Assembly (NCBI RefSeq): GCF_030815485.1
Contig: NZ_JAUSWV010000002.1
Coordinates: 2,232,001-2,296,000 of the forward strand
Reading direction: 5' to 3'
Origin: Streptomyces rishiriensis
Lineage (GTDB): Bacteria > Actinomycetota > Actinomycetes > Streptomycetales > Streptomycetaceae
Length of the DNA: 64,000 nucleotides
The notes beneath the pieces are model-generated. The model did not search any database. It had not been told where the DNA came from and saw only the letters and a list, made by a program, of their open reading frames with translations. Position numbers and translations under genes: made by a program. Within the stretch, counting starts at the first letter, position 1; each line of letters starts with the position of its first letter. This document shows positions 1-7,940 of the stretch, piece after piece.

Positions 1-87
1 GACATGGTCCCGTCGTCAAGCGTTCTGACCGATGTCCGTCCCGTTACGGCTCCGTAAAAGCCCCCTCGAATCGGCGAAGATGGCCCC

Positions 88-786
88 ATGACGAAGATCG
101 AACCCCTCGGAGCGGTGCGCGAGCGCGTCCTGGGGTCCCTGCGGCAGGAGATCATCGCCGGCAGGCTGCGTCCCGGTGACCGGCTCGTCGAGCGCGAGCT
201 CGCCGACCGGTTCGGCGTCTCCAGGGTCCCGGTCCGGGAGGCCATCCGGGCACTCGTCGCCGAGGGCTTCGTCCTCTTCGAGACCCCGCGCCGCACGGTC
301 GTGAGGCCCCTGAGCCCCACCGACGTCAAGGAACTCTTCGAGCTGCGCGAGGCGTTGGAGGTGTACGCGGCCGGACTGGCCGCCGCCCGGGCCACCCCGC
401 AGGACCTCGCGGAGCTGCGCGACCTCCTGGCACGCGCTGCGAGCGCCACCGACGCCGGGGACGCCGAGGCGATCACCGACATCAACACCCGCTTCCACGA
501 CCGGCTCCTCGCCATGGCCGGCAACACCCTGCTGATGTCGGTCATGGAACCGGTCGCCGGCCGCCTGCAGTGGCTCACCCGGCGCAACGAGGAATGGCCC
601 CAACTCCTCACCGAACACCAGGACCTCTACCAGGCCATCGCCTCCGGCGACCCTGCCCGGGCCCGTGCCCACGCCCTCGACCACGTACAGGCCAACTACC
701 GCTCCACGGTCCGGCACCTGTTCGGGAAAGCCGACCCACCCGAGGCGCCACCCTCCCCCGAGCACGCCCCGCCTAGAATCCCCTGA
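88..786 (+). CDS. GntR-family (FadR/FCD-type) transcriptional regulator
   Basis: A 232-residue DNA-binding regulator. Residues about 8-76 form a GntR winged helix-turn-helix, with the family pattern RPGDRLVERELADRFGVSR followed by PVREAIRAL. Residues about 83-205 fit the all-helical FCD ligand domain, and the Asp/His residues that usually hold its metal can be seen in DINTRFHD, TEHQDL and ARAHALDHV. FCD regulators usually sense small organic acids; the ligand here cannot be read from sequence. There is no strong ribosome-binding site before the ATG, so the transcript may be leaderless. It stands alone, 57 bases before a secreted protein gene on the same strand. Confidence 0.9.
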   Translation: MTKIEPLGAVRERVLGSLRQEIIAGRLRPGDRLVERELADRFGVSRVPVREAIRALVAEGFVLFETPRRTVVRPLSPTDVKELFELREALEVYAAGLAAARATPQDLAELRDLLARAASATDAGDAEAITDINTRFHDRLLAMAGNTLLMSVMEPVAGRLQWLTRRNEEWPQLLTEHQDLYQAIASGDPARARAHALDHVQANYRSTVRHLFGKADPPEAPPSPEHAPPRIP

Positions 787-843
787 CCCTTCGGACAGGC
801 GTCCGAAGGCGCACACGCGGCCACGAGGACGGGGAGAACAACC

Positions 844-2301
844 ATGGTGAGCAGACGCGGACTACTGAGCGGAACCGCACTCTTGGGGGCGGGCGCGATG
901 ACCGGCGTACTCGGAGCCGCCGGGAACGCCGCCGCCGACGCCCCGCTCGACACCCCTTTCACACCGGTCGCCCCACCCCATCTCGCCCAGGCCGAGCAAC
1001 TGGTCCAGTACCAGCGCCTCCTGGCGGCCGGTCACCTGCCCACCGGCCTCACCGGCCACTGGCCGCTGGACGGCTCCGGCGCCGACCACTCCGGCCACGA
1101 CCATCCCGTCACCCCCGGCGCCGGCTCCGAATGGACCACCCTGCGGGCGGGCGGCGAACTCACCCTGGCCGCGTCCTACGCCGCCACGGCCTCCGTGCTC
1201 GACACCACGGCCCCGTTCACCGTCTCCGCCTGGGTACGCCTCGCGGACGACGCCGCCCCGACCACCATGTACACGGCCGTCAGCCAGGACGGCACCGGGT
1301 GCAGCCGCTTCCTGCTCCAGTACGACGACACGGCGGGCGCATGGGCGTTCAAGGTGCGCGCCGAGGACCAGAGCGTCAAGATCTCCGCCCTCGCCACCAC
1401 CACCCCCGTGCCCGGCAAGTGGACCCACCTGACCGGAGTGTGGGACGGCGCCAAGGTCCACCTGTACGTGAACGGCGTGCCCGAAGGCACCGCCGACGCC
1501 ACCCTGTCCTGGGCCGCCCCCCAGGGCTTCAACATAGGCCGGGCCCGCTGGAACGGCGCCTACGTGAACCACTTCAAGGGCTCGGTCGACGATGTGCGGG
1601 CCTACGGCCGCGCCCTCACCGCCGACGAGATCTCCCTGATCAGCGGCCGCACGGCCCGCCTCAACAACGTCTACCTGATCGGCGCCCCGTCCACCGTCAC
1701 CTGGGGCACACCCGACGACCTGTCGAGCTGGACAGCCCGGGCCCGCTGCTCGTCCTTCGTCACCTGGACGCTGAAGCACACCTACGCATGGGCCACCGAC
1801 GCCTACTTCACCCAGTACTTCCAGGACCGCATCCCCGAGGCCGCCGACTACCGCCAGGCCTTCGCCGGGGGCACCGCCGGCCCGCGCTTCCAGCAGATCC
1901 GCAAGGTCGCCGACCTCCGGCCGGGCGATCTCATCGCGGTGGACTACAGCGGCCAGGTCGAGGGCAACACCGGCCACATCGTCATGGTCCGCGAGATCAA
2001 GGGCGTCTTCGACGGAGTCGCCGACTTCACCGGCGAGACCCAGTACGCCGTCGAGGTCGTCGACTGCACGGCCGAACCGCACGGCGTGTACGCGCTGACC
2101 AACTATCCCAGGTATCCCGACACCCGCATGGTCAGCCTCCTCGCGGAGGAACAGTTCGAGGGCGTCGGCATCGGCCACATGATGTTCTACGCCTCCAGCG
2201 CCACCGGAGAGTTCTCCCGCTACCGCTGGAGCGTCAACACCGCCCGGGACAAGGCCTATCCGGTCGCGTCACGGCCGATCGCCGCGGCACGCGTCGTCTG
2301 A
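844..2301 (+). CDS. Tat-exported LamG-domain protein with papain-like (NlpC/CHAP-type) C-terminal region
   Basis: 485 residues. The N terminus reads VSRRGLLSG followed by an Ala/Gly-rich hydrophobic stretch and an AAADA cleavage region near residue 33, a twin-arginine signal. Residues about 65-255 form a LamG/concanavalin-like fold (FTVSAWVRL, KWTHLTGVWDG, LYVNGVPEG, SVDDVRAYGRALTADE), usually a carbohydrate- or ligand-binding module. The C-terminal part has Cys302 in RARCSSFVTW and His378 in NTGHIVMVREI, spaced as in NlpC/P60 or CHAP cysteine hydrolases, with the usual RPGDLIAVDY strand between them. It is probably an exported cell-wall or surface enzyme; catalysis is inferred only from the Cys/His pattern. 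Confidence 0.75.
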   Translation: MVSRRGLLSGTALLGAGAMTGVLGAAGNAAADAPLDTPFTPVAPPHLAQAEQLVQYQRLLAAGHLPTGLTGHWPLDGSGADHSGHDHPVTPGAGSEWTTLRAGGELTLAASYAATASVLDTTAPFTVSAWVRLADDAAPTTMYTAVSQDGTGCSRFLLQYDDTAGAWAFKVRAEDQSVKISALATTTPVPGKWTHLTGVWDGAKVHLYVNGVPEGTADATLSWAAPQGFNIGRARWNGAYVNHFKGSVDDVRAYGRALTADEISLISGRTARLNNVYLIGAPSTVTWGTPDDLSSWTARARCSSFVTWTLKHTYAWATDAYFTQYFQDRIPEAADYRQAFAGGTAGPRFQQIRKVADLRPGDLIAVDYSGQVEGNTGHIVMVREIKGVFDGVADFTGETQYAVEVVDCTAEPHGVYALTNYPRYPDTRMVSLLAEEQFEGVGIGHMMFYASSATGEFSRYRWSVNTARDKAYPVASRPIAAARVV

Positions 2302-2308
2302 CCGGACC

Positions 2309-3232
2309 TCACGGCAGCCCCGCCGCCCCCGCGGCGGTGCGCAGCACATCGCGCAGCATCTCGGGGGTGAGCCGTCCGGTGAAGGTGTTGCGCTGACTGA
2401 CGTGGAAACAGCCGAAGACGTCGAGGCCGACGGGGCCCTCGGTGCCGCCAGTGCCGACGGGGCCGACGGGGCCCCCGGTGCCGTCAGGTCCTTCCGGGCC
2501 GACGAGTGGAACCCGGGCCCCGTGCCCGAAGGCGGGCCGCGGCCGGGGCACGGTCCAACCCGCCTCGGCGAACGCGGGCAGCGCGGCCTGCCAACCGAAA
2601 GCACCGAGTACGACGACCGCGCGCAACGTCGGCCGCAGCAGCTTCAGCTCCTGCACGAGCCAGGGCCGACAGGTGTCCCGCTCCCCCGGGGTGGGCTTGT
2701 TGGCGGGCGGCGCGCAGTGCACGGGCGAGGTGATCCGCACGCCGTACAGCTCCAGCCCGTCGTCGACGGACACCGCGGTGGGCTGCGACGCCAGCCCCAC
2801 GTCGTACAACGCCTGGTACAGCACATCACCGGAACGGCCCCCGGTGAACATCCGCCCCGTACGATTCCCCCCGTGCGCGGCCGGGGCGAGCCCGACGATC
2901 AGCAGCCGGGCGTCCGGCGGGCCGAAGCCCGGGACAGGCCGCCCCCAGTACGTCCAGTCCGCGAACGCCGCCCGCTTGGTACGGGCAACCTCCTCCCGCC
3001 ACGCCACCAGCCGAGGACACGCCCGACAGCCCCCGACCCGCCGGTCGAGCATGTCCAGGGCGGAGGCGGAGGCAGAGGCGGAGGCAGAGGCGCAGGCCTC
3101 GGGAGGATGAGCGGCGGGGCCGGAGGGGGAGGCGGAGGCTGGGGCGGCCGGGGTCGTTGGGTCGGTTGCGGTGGTGGGGATGGCCGGATCGGGGGAGAGT
3201 GCGGAGCCGTGAGGGGCCTTGGAGGCATCCAT
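2309..3232 (-). CDS. Uracil-DNA glycosylase, family 5 (UDGb type)
   Basis: A 307-residue base-excision-repair enzyme that removes uracil and other deaminated bases from DNA. Family 5 hallmarks are visible: CRACPRL near residue 65 and CAPPANKPTPGERDTC, which supply 4Fe-4S cysteines; the active-site motif GLAPAAHGGNRTGRMFTG; and the C-terminal HVSQRNTFTG. The ATG at 3232 was chosen because GGAG lies 6 bases upstream and it starts MDASKAP; the frame is open further upstream but has no such site. Two low-complexity stretches are odd: an Ala/Ser run near residues 45-60 and a Gly/Pro run (GPEGPDGTGGPVGP) before the last motif. The gene ends 7 bases from the convergent LamG gene. Confidence 0.88.
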   Translation of the reverse strand: MDASKAPHGSALSPDPAIPTTATDPTTPAAPASASPSGPAAHPPEACASASASASASALDMLDRRVGGCRACPRLVAWREEVARTKRAAFADWTYWGRPVPGFGPPDARLLIVGLAPAAHGGNRTGRMFTGGRSGDVLYQALYDVGLASQPTAVSVDDGLELYGVRITSPVHCAPPANKPTPGERDTCRPWLVQELKLLRPTLRAVVVLGAFGWQAALPAFAEAGWTVPRPRPAFGHGARVPLVGPEGPDGTGGPVGPVGTGGTEGPVGLDVFGCFHVSQRNTFTGRLTPEMLRDVLRTAAGAAGLP

Positions 3233-3448
3233 GTCTCCACGGTAAGACGGGGTCTCCACGGTAAGACGGGGCTGGACGAATCCGAGCTGGCCGGGCCCGA
3301 GGGCGGAGTGCTGGGGCCCCCTCCCCCCTCCCCTCCCCCGCCCCACCCCGCCCGACTCGTCACACCCTCGCCCTCGCGACGTCCCGCGTGACGTCTTTCG
3401 TGACGTCTTCCGTGACGTCTTTCAGGGCGTCCCTGGTCGCGTCCCTCG

Positions 3449-3907
3449 TCACGCTGCTCGCCGTGCCCACCGCAGCAGCTCCGCGTTGGACTCCCAGCGC
3501 TTCCAGGCGATGAGCGCCAGCGGTACGAGCAGGATGAGCGGCGTCGCCGCGTTCTGGCCGTCGAAGACGACGACCTGGACGACGAACGCGCCCACCATCA
3601 GCGCCCCCAGCGCCATCGCCGCCACGGACTGGAGCACCGGAATCAGCAGGGCGACCGCACCGGCCAGTTCCAGGGCGCCGATGGTGTACATGCCCCCGCT
3701 GCCCCAGCCCAGCTCATCGAAGGCATCGGAGGCCGACGGGTGTGCGATCAGCTTCGGCAGCGCACTGGCGATGCCGTAGAAGAGCGCGAGGAGCACCTGC
3801 AAGCCTCGCAGGGCGATCCGGGCCCGGCGGCCTCGCGCGATCGCGGACGCGGACGCCGGCGCGGCGGCCGTAGTGGTGGCGGCGAGGGAAGCCGTGGTCT
3901 CGGACAT
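3449..3907 (-). CDS. DoxX-family membrane protein
   Basis: 152 residues with four hydrophobic segments (about residues 32-48, 74-92, 96-116 and 120-138) and the DoxX-like pattern LFYGIASALPKL followed by ELAGAVALLIPVL. DoxX proteins are small four-helix membrane proteins linked to redox or detoxification functions. The N terminus is Ala/Thr-rich. AGGAGACC lies just upstream of the ATG. It is probably a single-gene unit. Function beyond the family name is unknown. Confidence 0.82.
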   Translation of the reverse strand: MSETTASLAATTTAAAPASASAIARGRRARIALRGLQVLLALFYGIASALPKLIAHPSASDAFDELGWGSGGMYTIGALELAGAVALLIPVLQSVAAMALGALMVGAFVVQVVVFDGQNAATPLILLVPLALIAWKRWESNAELLRWARRAA

Positions 3908-4117
3908 GAGGGTCTCCTGCGGTGAGCGGTCCGTTGTGCTGTCGGAGAGGTAGACCGCTCTCCGTCAGCGAACTCATCGCAATCCGCCGGAACTTCTCTC
4001 GCCACCGCCCTTGGCGTTCCTGCCCGTCCCTCGCACCCCTTGCCGTCTTCTCCGAGCGCTCCCGTCCCTCTCTCCGTACTCCCTGCCTCTGCACCCCCGC
4101 TCTCTGCTCTCCCCTCT

Positions 4118-4801
4118 CTACTCCGTCGCCGACACCGCCCTCACCCACACGCGGTCCTCCGTCAGATAGCGCTCCACCCGCAGACCCGCTTCCGCCAGGG
4201 CCTCCTCGAACTGGTCCCTGGACAGCGGCCGGGAACGGAAGGTCTGGGTCCACGCCGCGTCCGGGAAGTCGTATTCCGCGCGTACGGAGTGGACGCCGTC
4301 CCCGACGGGCTCGGCCGAGACGATCCGAACAGTGAAGCCGCTCGGGTCGACGCGCTCACGCGGCACGTTCGTGTGGTAGTCCTGCCCTTCTCGTTGGATC
4401 AGCACGCAGCCACCCTTCGCAACGTGCTGTGCGCAGGCCCGCAGCATCCTTCGCCGTACCTCGATGTCCCCGTTGTGCACGAGGAACGACGCGAGCAGCA
4501 CGACGTCGAACGTCTCGCCCAGGGCGAGATCCTCTATGGAGCTGCATATCGTGCGGGCTCCTCGGACGCGCTCCAGCATCTCGGCGGACTCGTCCACCGC
4601 CGTCACCGTGAACCCGCGCTCGAGCAGGGCGTGGGTCACTCGGCCGACCCCGCTGCCCAGTTCCAGGATGTGGGCGGCAGCGGGCACCGCCGCGGCGATG
4701 ACTTCCGGCTCGTTGCCCACCGGCAGGCGCGAGTAGAGCTCGACCGCGCAGCCGTCCGGGGTGATCGCACCGGGACCGGTTCCCTGGTATCCGTCTCTCA
4801 T
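4118..4801 (-). CDS. Class I SAM-dependent methyltransferase
   Basis: About 227 residues. Motif I (ILELGSGVGRVTHALLERG) and the acidic end of strand 2 (VTAVDESAEML) show a Rossmann SAM-binding fold, and DVVLLASFLVHN fits motif IV. The rest of the chain is typical of UbiE/Methyltransf_11 proteins of unknown substrate. An in-frame ATG exists at 4813, but the ATG at 4801 has a GAGG-type ribosome-binding site 6-10 bases upstream and is preferred. No neighbouring gene suggests a substrate. Confidence 0.8.
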   Translation of the reverse strand: MRDGYQGTGPGAITPDGCAVELYSRLPVGNEPEVIAAAVPAAAHILELGSGVGRVTHALLERGFTVTAVDESAEMLERVRGARTICSSIEDLALGETFDVVLLASFLVHNGDIEVRRRMLRACAQHVAKGGCVLIQREGQDYHTNVPRERVDPSGFTVRIVSAEPVGDGVHSVRAEYDFPDAAWTQTFRSRPLSRDQFEEALAEAGLRVERYLTEDRVWVRAVSATE

Positions 4802-4965
4802 TTCCAGCCTCATGCCCGTTCAACGGCCGGTGGCCGCAGGGCAGTTCCAGCTGCCCACTGGTTCACTCGTTCGGGGGGCGGCCGCTCTGTTCGATCCGTG
4901 CGGGAGGCGAGAGCACCGCCCTTTGGAGAACGTCCGGACCGGGGAGTACGTTGCAAGGAGGAGCG

Positions 4966-5241
4966 GTGATAGGGATGCGTACGGGCAGTGAGCCGGTGAC
5001 AGCGCGCAGTGCGCTGCGGATGCGTCTGTGGCTGACCGTGTGGGGTCTGGCCTGGGCGATCTTCGGTGCGGCCGCGTTCGCTCTCGCGGGGCGCCCGGGG
5101 TGGGCGGCCGCGTGCGGGGTGCTGTGGCTGGTGATCACGGTCGACCTGGCGATGATCCTCAGGCATCGGCGGCAGGGCCCGCACTACCAGCCGGGCCGCG
5201 ACATCCCGCCGTACCCGCCGCCCGAGCACCGCCACCCTTGA
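4966..5241 (+). CDS. Small two-helix membrane protein
   Basis: About 91 residues with two hydrophobic segments (LWLTVWGLAWAIFGAAAFAL and AAACGVLWLVITVDLAMIL), then a short basic/proline-rich cytoplasmic-type tail (RHRRQGPHYQPGRDIPPYPP). An AAGGAGGAG ribosome-binding site precedes a GTG at 4966 and an ATG at 4975; either can be the start. Many Streptomyces carry such small membrane proteins; no function is known to me. Confidence 0.7.
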   Translation: MIGMRTGSEPVTARSALRMRLWLTVWGLAWAIFGAAAFALAGRPGWAAACGVLWLVITVDLAMILRHRRQGPHYQPGRDIPPYPPPEHRHP

Positions 5242-5340
5242 GGCCGGAAGATCCGAAGGCCCGAGGGGTAGGACGCCTGGAGGACCGGAAGATCGAGGAC
5301 CCGAAGGCCAGGACGCCCGGGCCCGAAGGGCAGGACGGCC

Positions 5341-5385
5341 GGAGACCCGGAGGCCGGAGACCCGGAGGCCGGAGACCCGAAGACT
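5341..5385. repeat. Three 15-base tandem repeats in an intergenic region
   Basis: The unit ggagacccggaggcc occurs three times in a row (third copy diverged). Around it, from 5242 to 5456, variants of gaagatccgaagg and ccggaggcc recur. No gene with a credible start or ribosome-binding site is seen in 5242-5513. Confidence 0.7.
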
Positions 5386-5456
5386 GGGGAGGCTGCAGTT
5401 CCCAAGGGCCCGGAGGTCCGACAGCCCGAAGGTCCAGCCACCGAAGGTCCAGCCAT

Positions 5457-5494
5457 CCGAAGATCCGGCGCCTTCATCGGCGTCGGATCTTCGG
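5457..5494 (-). terminator. Stem-loop terminator downstream of the TPR gene
   Basis: An 11-bp perfect arm (ccgaagatccg / cggatcttcgg) extends inward by five more pairs, one of them G-T, around a TTCATC loop. It begins 20 bases after the stop of the minus-strand TPR gene and, as usual in Streptomyces, lacks a long U tract. Confidence 0.75.
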
Positions 5495-5513
5495 CCGCCC
5501 GACCGTGGCCGTC

Positions 5514-5894
5514 TCAGCTTTCGAAGCGTGCCGCTTTGAGGTACTGCGGGTTCGGGTCCAGCGCCGCGGCCAGCCGGAAGTGGCGCTTGGCCTGGTCGCC
5601 CCGTCCCTGCCGCTCATAGGTGCGGCCGAGCGCGAAGTGCGCGAAGGCGTTGTCCGGCTCGCGTTCCAGGACGATGGTGAACTCCAGCTCGGCGGGCCGC
5701 AGTTGGGCGGCGGCGAAGAAGGCACGCGCGCGCAGCAGCCGGGCGGCGGTGTTCTCGGGGTGTGCGGCGATGACTCCATCGAGCAACTTCACCGCGCCCC
5801 GCGGGTCCCGTGCGGCGAGCAGATGCTCCGCGGCACGGAAGTCGATGACGTGTGTCTCCGGAGTACGTCCGGTCGAACCACTGGTATCGGGCAC
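5514..5894 (-). CDS. Tetratricopeptide-repeat protein
   Basis: 126 residues. Two to three TPR helical pairs are visible: AAEHLLAARDPRGAVKLLDGVIAAHP, ARLLRARAFFAAAQLRPAELEF and ALGRTYERQGRGDQAKRHFRLAAALDP. TPRs are protein-protein binding scaffolds. The GTG at 5894 (VPDTSGS) was chosen because AAGGGAAGGA lies 7-16 bases upstream; the frame stays open to 6497 but that part is the shadow of coaE. It follows coaE on the same strand by 50 bases and may be co-transcribed. Confidence 0.85.
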   Translation of the reverse strand: MPDTSGSTGRTPETHVIDFRAAEHLLAARDPRGAVKLLDGVIAAHPENTAARLLRARAFFAAAQLRPAELEFTIVLEREPDNAFAHFALGRTYERQGRGDQAKRHFRLAAALDPNPQYLKAARFES

Positions 5895-5944
5895 GGAAAA
5901 ATCCTTCCCTTGCGCAATGGGTTCAACGCGCGGAGCGCGGGCCG

Positions 5945-6565
5945 CTATTCCGGAGAGGTGCCGTGCGGCGCGTGCGCTCTGCGCGCGAGGTCGGCCCATA
6001 CGTCCTTCACGCGCCGGTGGAGTGCGGCGAGCGGTACGTCGTTGTCGATCACGATGTCGGCGATCTCCCGGCGCTGGTCGCGGGTCGCCTGGGCGGCCAT
6101 TCGCGCGCGTGCGTCCTCCTGCGTCATGCCGCGGAGCCGGACGAGCCGGTCGAGCTGGGTCTCGGGGGCCGCGTCGACGACGACCACGACGTCGTACAGG
6201 GGGGCGAGGGCGTTCTCGGTGAGGAGGGGGACGTCGTGGATGACGACGGCGTCCTCGGGGGCGGTCGACTCGAGTTCGCGGGAGCGGGCGCCGACCAGGG
6301 GATGCACGATCGAGTTGAGAAGCGCCAGTTTCGCTGGGTCGGCGAAGACGATGGAGCCCAGGCTGGGGCGGTCGAGGCTGCCGTCCGGGGCGAGGACGTC
6401 CTCGCCGAAGGCGTCCACGACCGCCGCGAGCCCCGGGGTGCCGGGTGCGACGACCTCGCGTGCGATGCGGTCGGCGTCGATGAGTACGGCTCCGCACTCG
6501 ACGAGCAGCCGTGACACCTCGCTCTTGCCGGCGCCGATCCCGCCGGTCAGGCCCACTTTCAGCAT
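5945..6565 (-). CDS. coaE: Dephospho-CoA kinase
   Basis: 206 residues, the normal length for the family. It catalyses the last step of coenzyme A synthesis, phosphorylating the 3'-OH of dephospho-CoA. The N terminus [17 protein letters not shown] is the P-loop, [13 protein letters not shown] is the substrate-binding DxD-type motif, and [10 protein letters not shown] and [19 protein letters not shown] are the conserved lid/CoA-domain segments. No ribosome-binding site is obvious before the ATG. The gene lies between the PAC2 gene and the TPR gene, all on the minus strand. Confidence 0.96.
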   Translation of the reverse strand: MLKVGLTGGIGAGKSEVSRLLVECGAVLIDADRIAREVVAPGTPGLAAVVDAFGEDVLAPDGSLDRPSLGSIVFADPAKLALLNSIVHPLVGARSRELESTAPEDAVVIHDVPLLTENALAPLYDVVVVVDAAPETQLDRLVRLRGMTQEDARARMAAQATRDQRREIADIVIDNDVPLAALHRRVKDVWADLARRAHAPHGTSPE

Positions 6566-6646
6566 GAGCGGAAGCTTAGGGCCTGCCGGTGACGATGCAC
6601 CCGACAGGCCCCTGTGTGCTGCTTTCCGGCTTGCGGGCCGGGAAGC

Positions 6647-7585
6647 TCAGCCTTCGCCCTCGCGCTCGGCGAGGAATCGCTCGAACTCCTGCCCGATCTC
6701 GTCCGCCGACGGGATGTCGACGGGCTCGGCGAGCATGTTGCCGCGGGTCTCGGCGCCTGCGGCGGCGTCGTACTGGTGCTCCAGGCCCTGGACGAGGGAG
6801 ATGAGTTCCTCGTCGCCCTCCTGGATCTGGCGGTCGATCTCGGTCTGCGTACGGTGGGCGTCGGTGCGCAGGCCGTGCGCGATGCCCGGCAGGACCAGGC
6901 CGGTGGCCGCCGTGATCGCTTCCAGGACCGTCAGGGCGGCGTCGGGGTAGGCCGAGCGGGCGATGTAGTGCGGGACGTGCGCCGCGACGCCCAGGATGTC
7001 GTGGCCGGCTTCCATGAGGCGGTACTCGACGAGCGCCTCGGCGCTGCCGGGGACCTGCGCCTCGTCGAAGGGGCTGCGGTGGCCCGGCATGAGGTCCGTA
7101 CGGTTGCCGTGCGGGGTGAGGCCCACGGGGCGGGTGTGCGGGACGCCCATGGGGATGCCGTGGAAGTTCACCGAGAGGCGGACGCCGAGGCGCTCCACGA
7201 TCTGCTTGACGGCGACGGCGAAGCGTTCCCACTCCACGTCCGGTTCGGGGCCGGAGAGCAGGAGGAAGGGGGCGCCGGTGGTGTCCTGTACGAGCCGCAC
7301 CTCGATGGCCGGCTCCTCGTACTCGGTCCATCGGTCGCGCTTGAAGGTCAGCAGCGGGCGGCGGGCGCGGTAGTCGACCAGCCGGTCGTGGTCGAAGCGG
7401 GCGACGACCTGGTGGGGCAGCGAGTCGAGGAGCCGGTCGACGATCTGGTCACCGGTTTCGCCCGCGTCGATGTATCCGTCGAAGTGGTAGAGCATGACAA
7501 GTCCGGCCGACTCCTGGGCCAGCGCCATGTCGACGACTGCCAGGCCTTTCGGCTCCCATGCGTACAAACCCTGCGGATCAAGCAC
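6647..7585 (-). CDS. PAC2-family protein (proteasome assembly chaperone-like)
   Basis: 312 residues. The PAC2 pattern is clear: [28 protein letters not shown] near the N terminus, then [15 protein letters not shown] and [11 protein letters not shown]. In actinobacteria these are conserved cytosolic proteins related to archaeal/eukaryotic proteasome assembly chaperones; their exact role is unresolved. The GTG at 7585 ([14 protein letters not shown]) fits the conserved family start and has GAGGGGAG about 9 bases upstream; the frame is open to 7654 without a better site. The C-terminal tail ([18 protein letters not shown]) is acidic. Confidence 0.88.
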   Translation of the reverse strand: MLDPQGLYAWEPKGLAVVDMALAQESAGLVMLYHFDGYIDAGETGDQIVDRLLDSLPHQVVARFDHDRLVDYRARRPLLTFKRDRWTEYEEPAIEVRLVQDTTGAPFLLLSGPEPDVEWERFAVAVKQIVERLGVRLSVNFHGIPMGVPHTRPVGLTPHGNRTDLMPGHRSPFDEAQVPGSAEALVEYRLMEAGHDILGVAAHVPHYIARSAYPDAALTVLEAITAATGLVLPGIAHGLRTDAHRTQTEIDRQIQEGDEELISLVQGLEHQYDAAAGAETRGNMLAEPVDIPSADEIGQEFERFLAEREGEG

Positions 7586-7730
7586 TTGGACCGCTCCCCT
7601 CGTGTTCCTCCTGTCCAACGCGCGCCGGACCGTGGGCATTCCCGGTCCACGCACCTTGATCAGGTGACTCCTGCCTGCTTCTCACGGCGACCGGATGAGG
7701 TCCCGGAAGGGTCGGCGGCGCGCGAGGACG

Positions 7731-7826
7731 GTCACGGAGTGGACGGCGATTCCGGTCACGGAGTGGACGCCGATTCCGGTCACGGAGTGGACGGCGATTC
7801 CGGTCACGGAGTGGACGGCGATTTCC
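7731..7826. repeat. Four tandem copies of a 24-base unit between rpsA and the PAC2 gene
   Basis: The unit gtcacggagtggacggcgat + tccg starts at 7731, 7755, 7779 and 7803, with one base change in the second copy and a length change at the end of the fourth. The period is a multiple of three, so the array reads through in several frames (for example VTEWTAIP repeated), but no frame has a convincing start. It lies just beyond the rpsA terminator in the 355-base gap 7586-7940, which otherwise shows no gene. Confidence 0.9.
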
Positions 7827-7841
7827 GTTTCCGGGCAGCAC

Positions 7842-7875
7842 CGAGGGCCCGCACCTCGAAAGGTGCGGGCCCTCG
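7842..7875 (-). terminator. rpsA transcription terminator
   Basis: A perfect 15-bp stem (cgagggcccgcacct pairing with aggtgcgggccctcg) closes a CGAA tetraloop. It lies 66 bases after the rpsA stop codon on the minus strand. Very stable GC-rich hairpins of this kind are the normal Streptomyces terminator form. Confidence 0.9.
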
Positions 7876-7940
7876 ACGACAAGCTGCTAGACCTCAGCTG
7901 GTGGGGGTTCCCCCGTGGGGGGTCTCCCCGCTGGGGGTGT

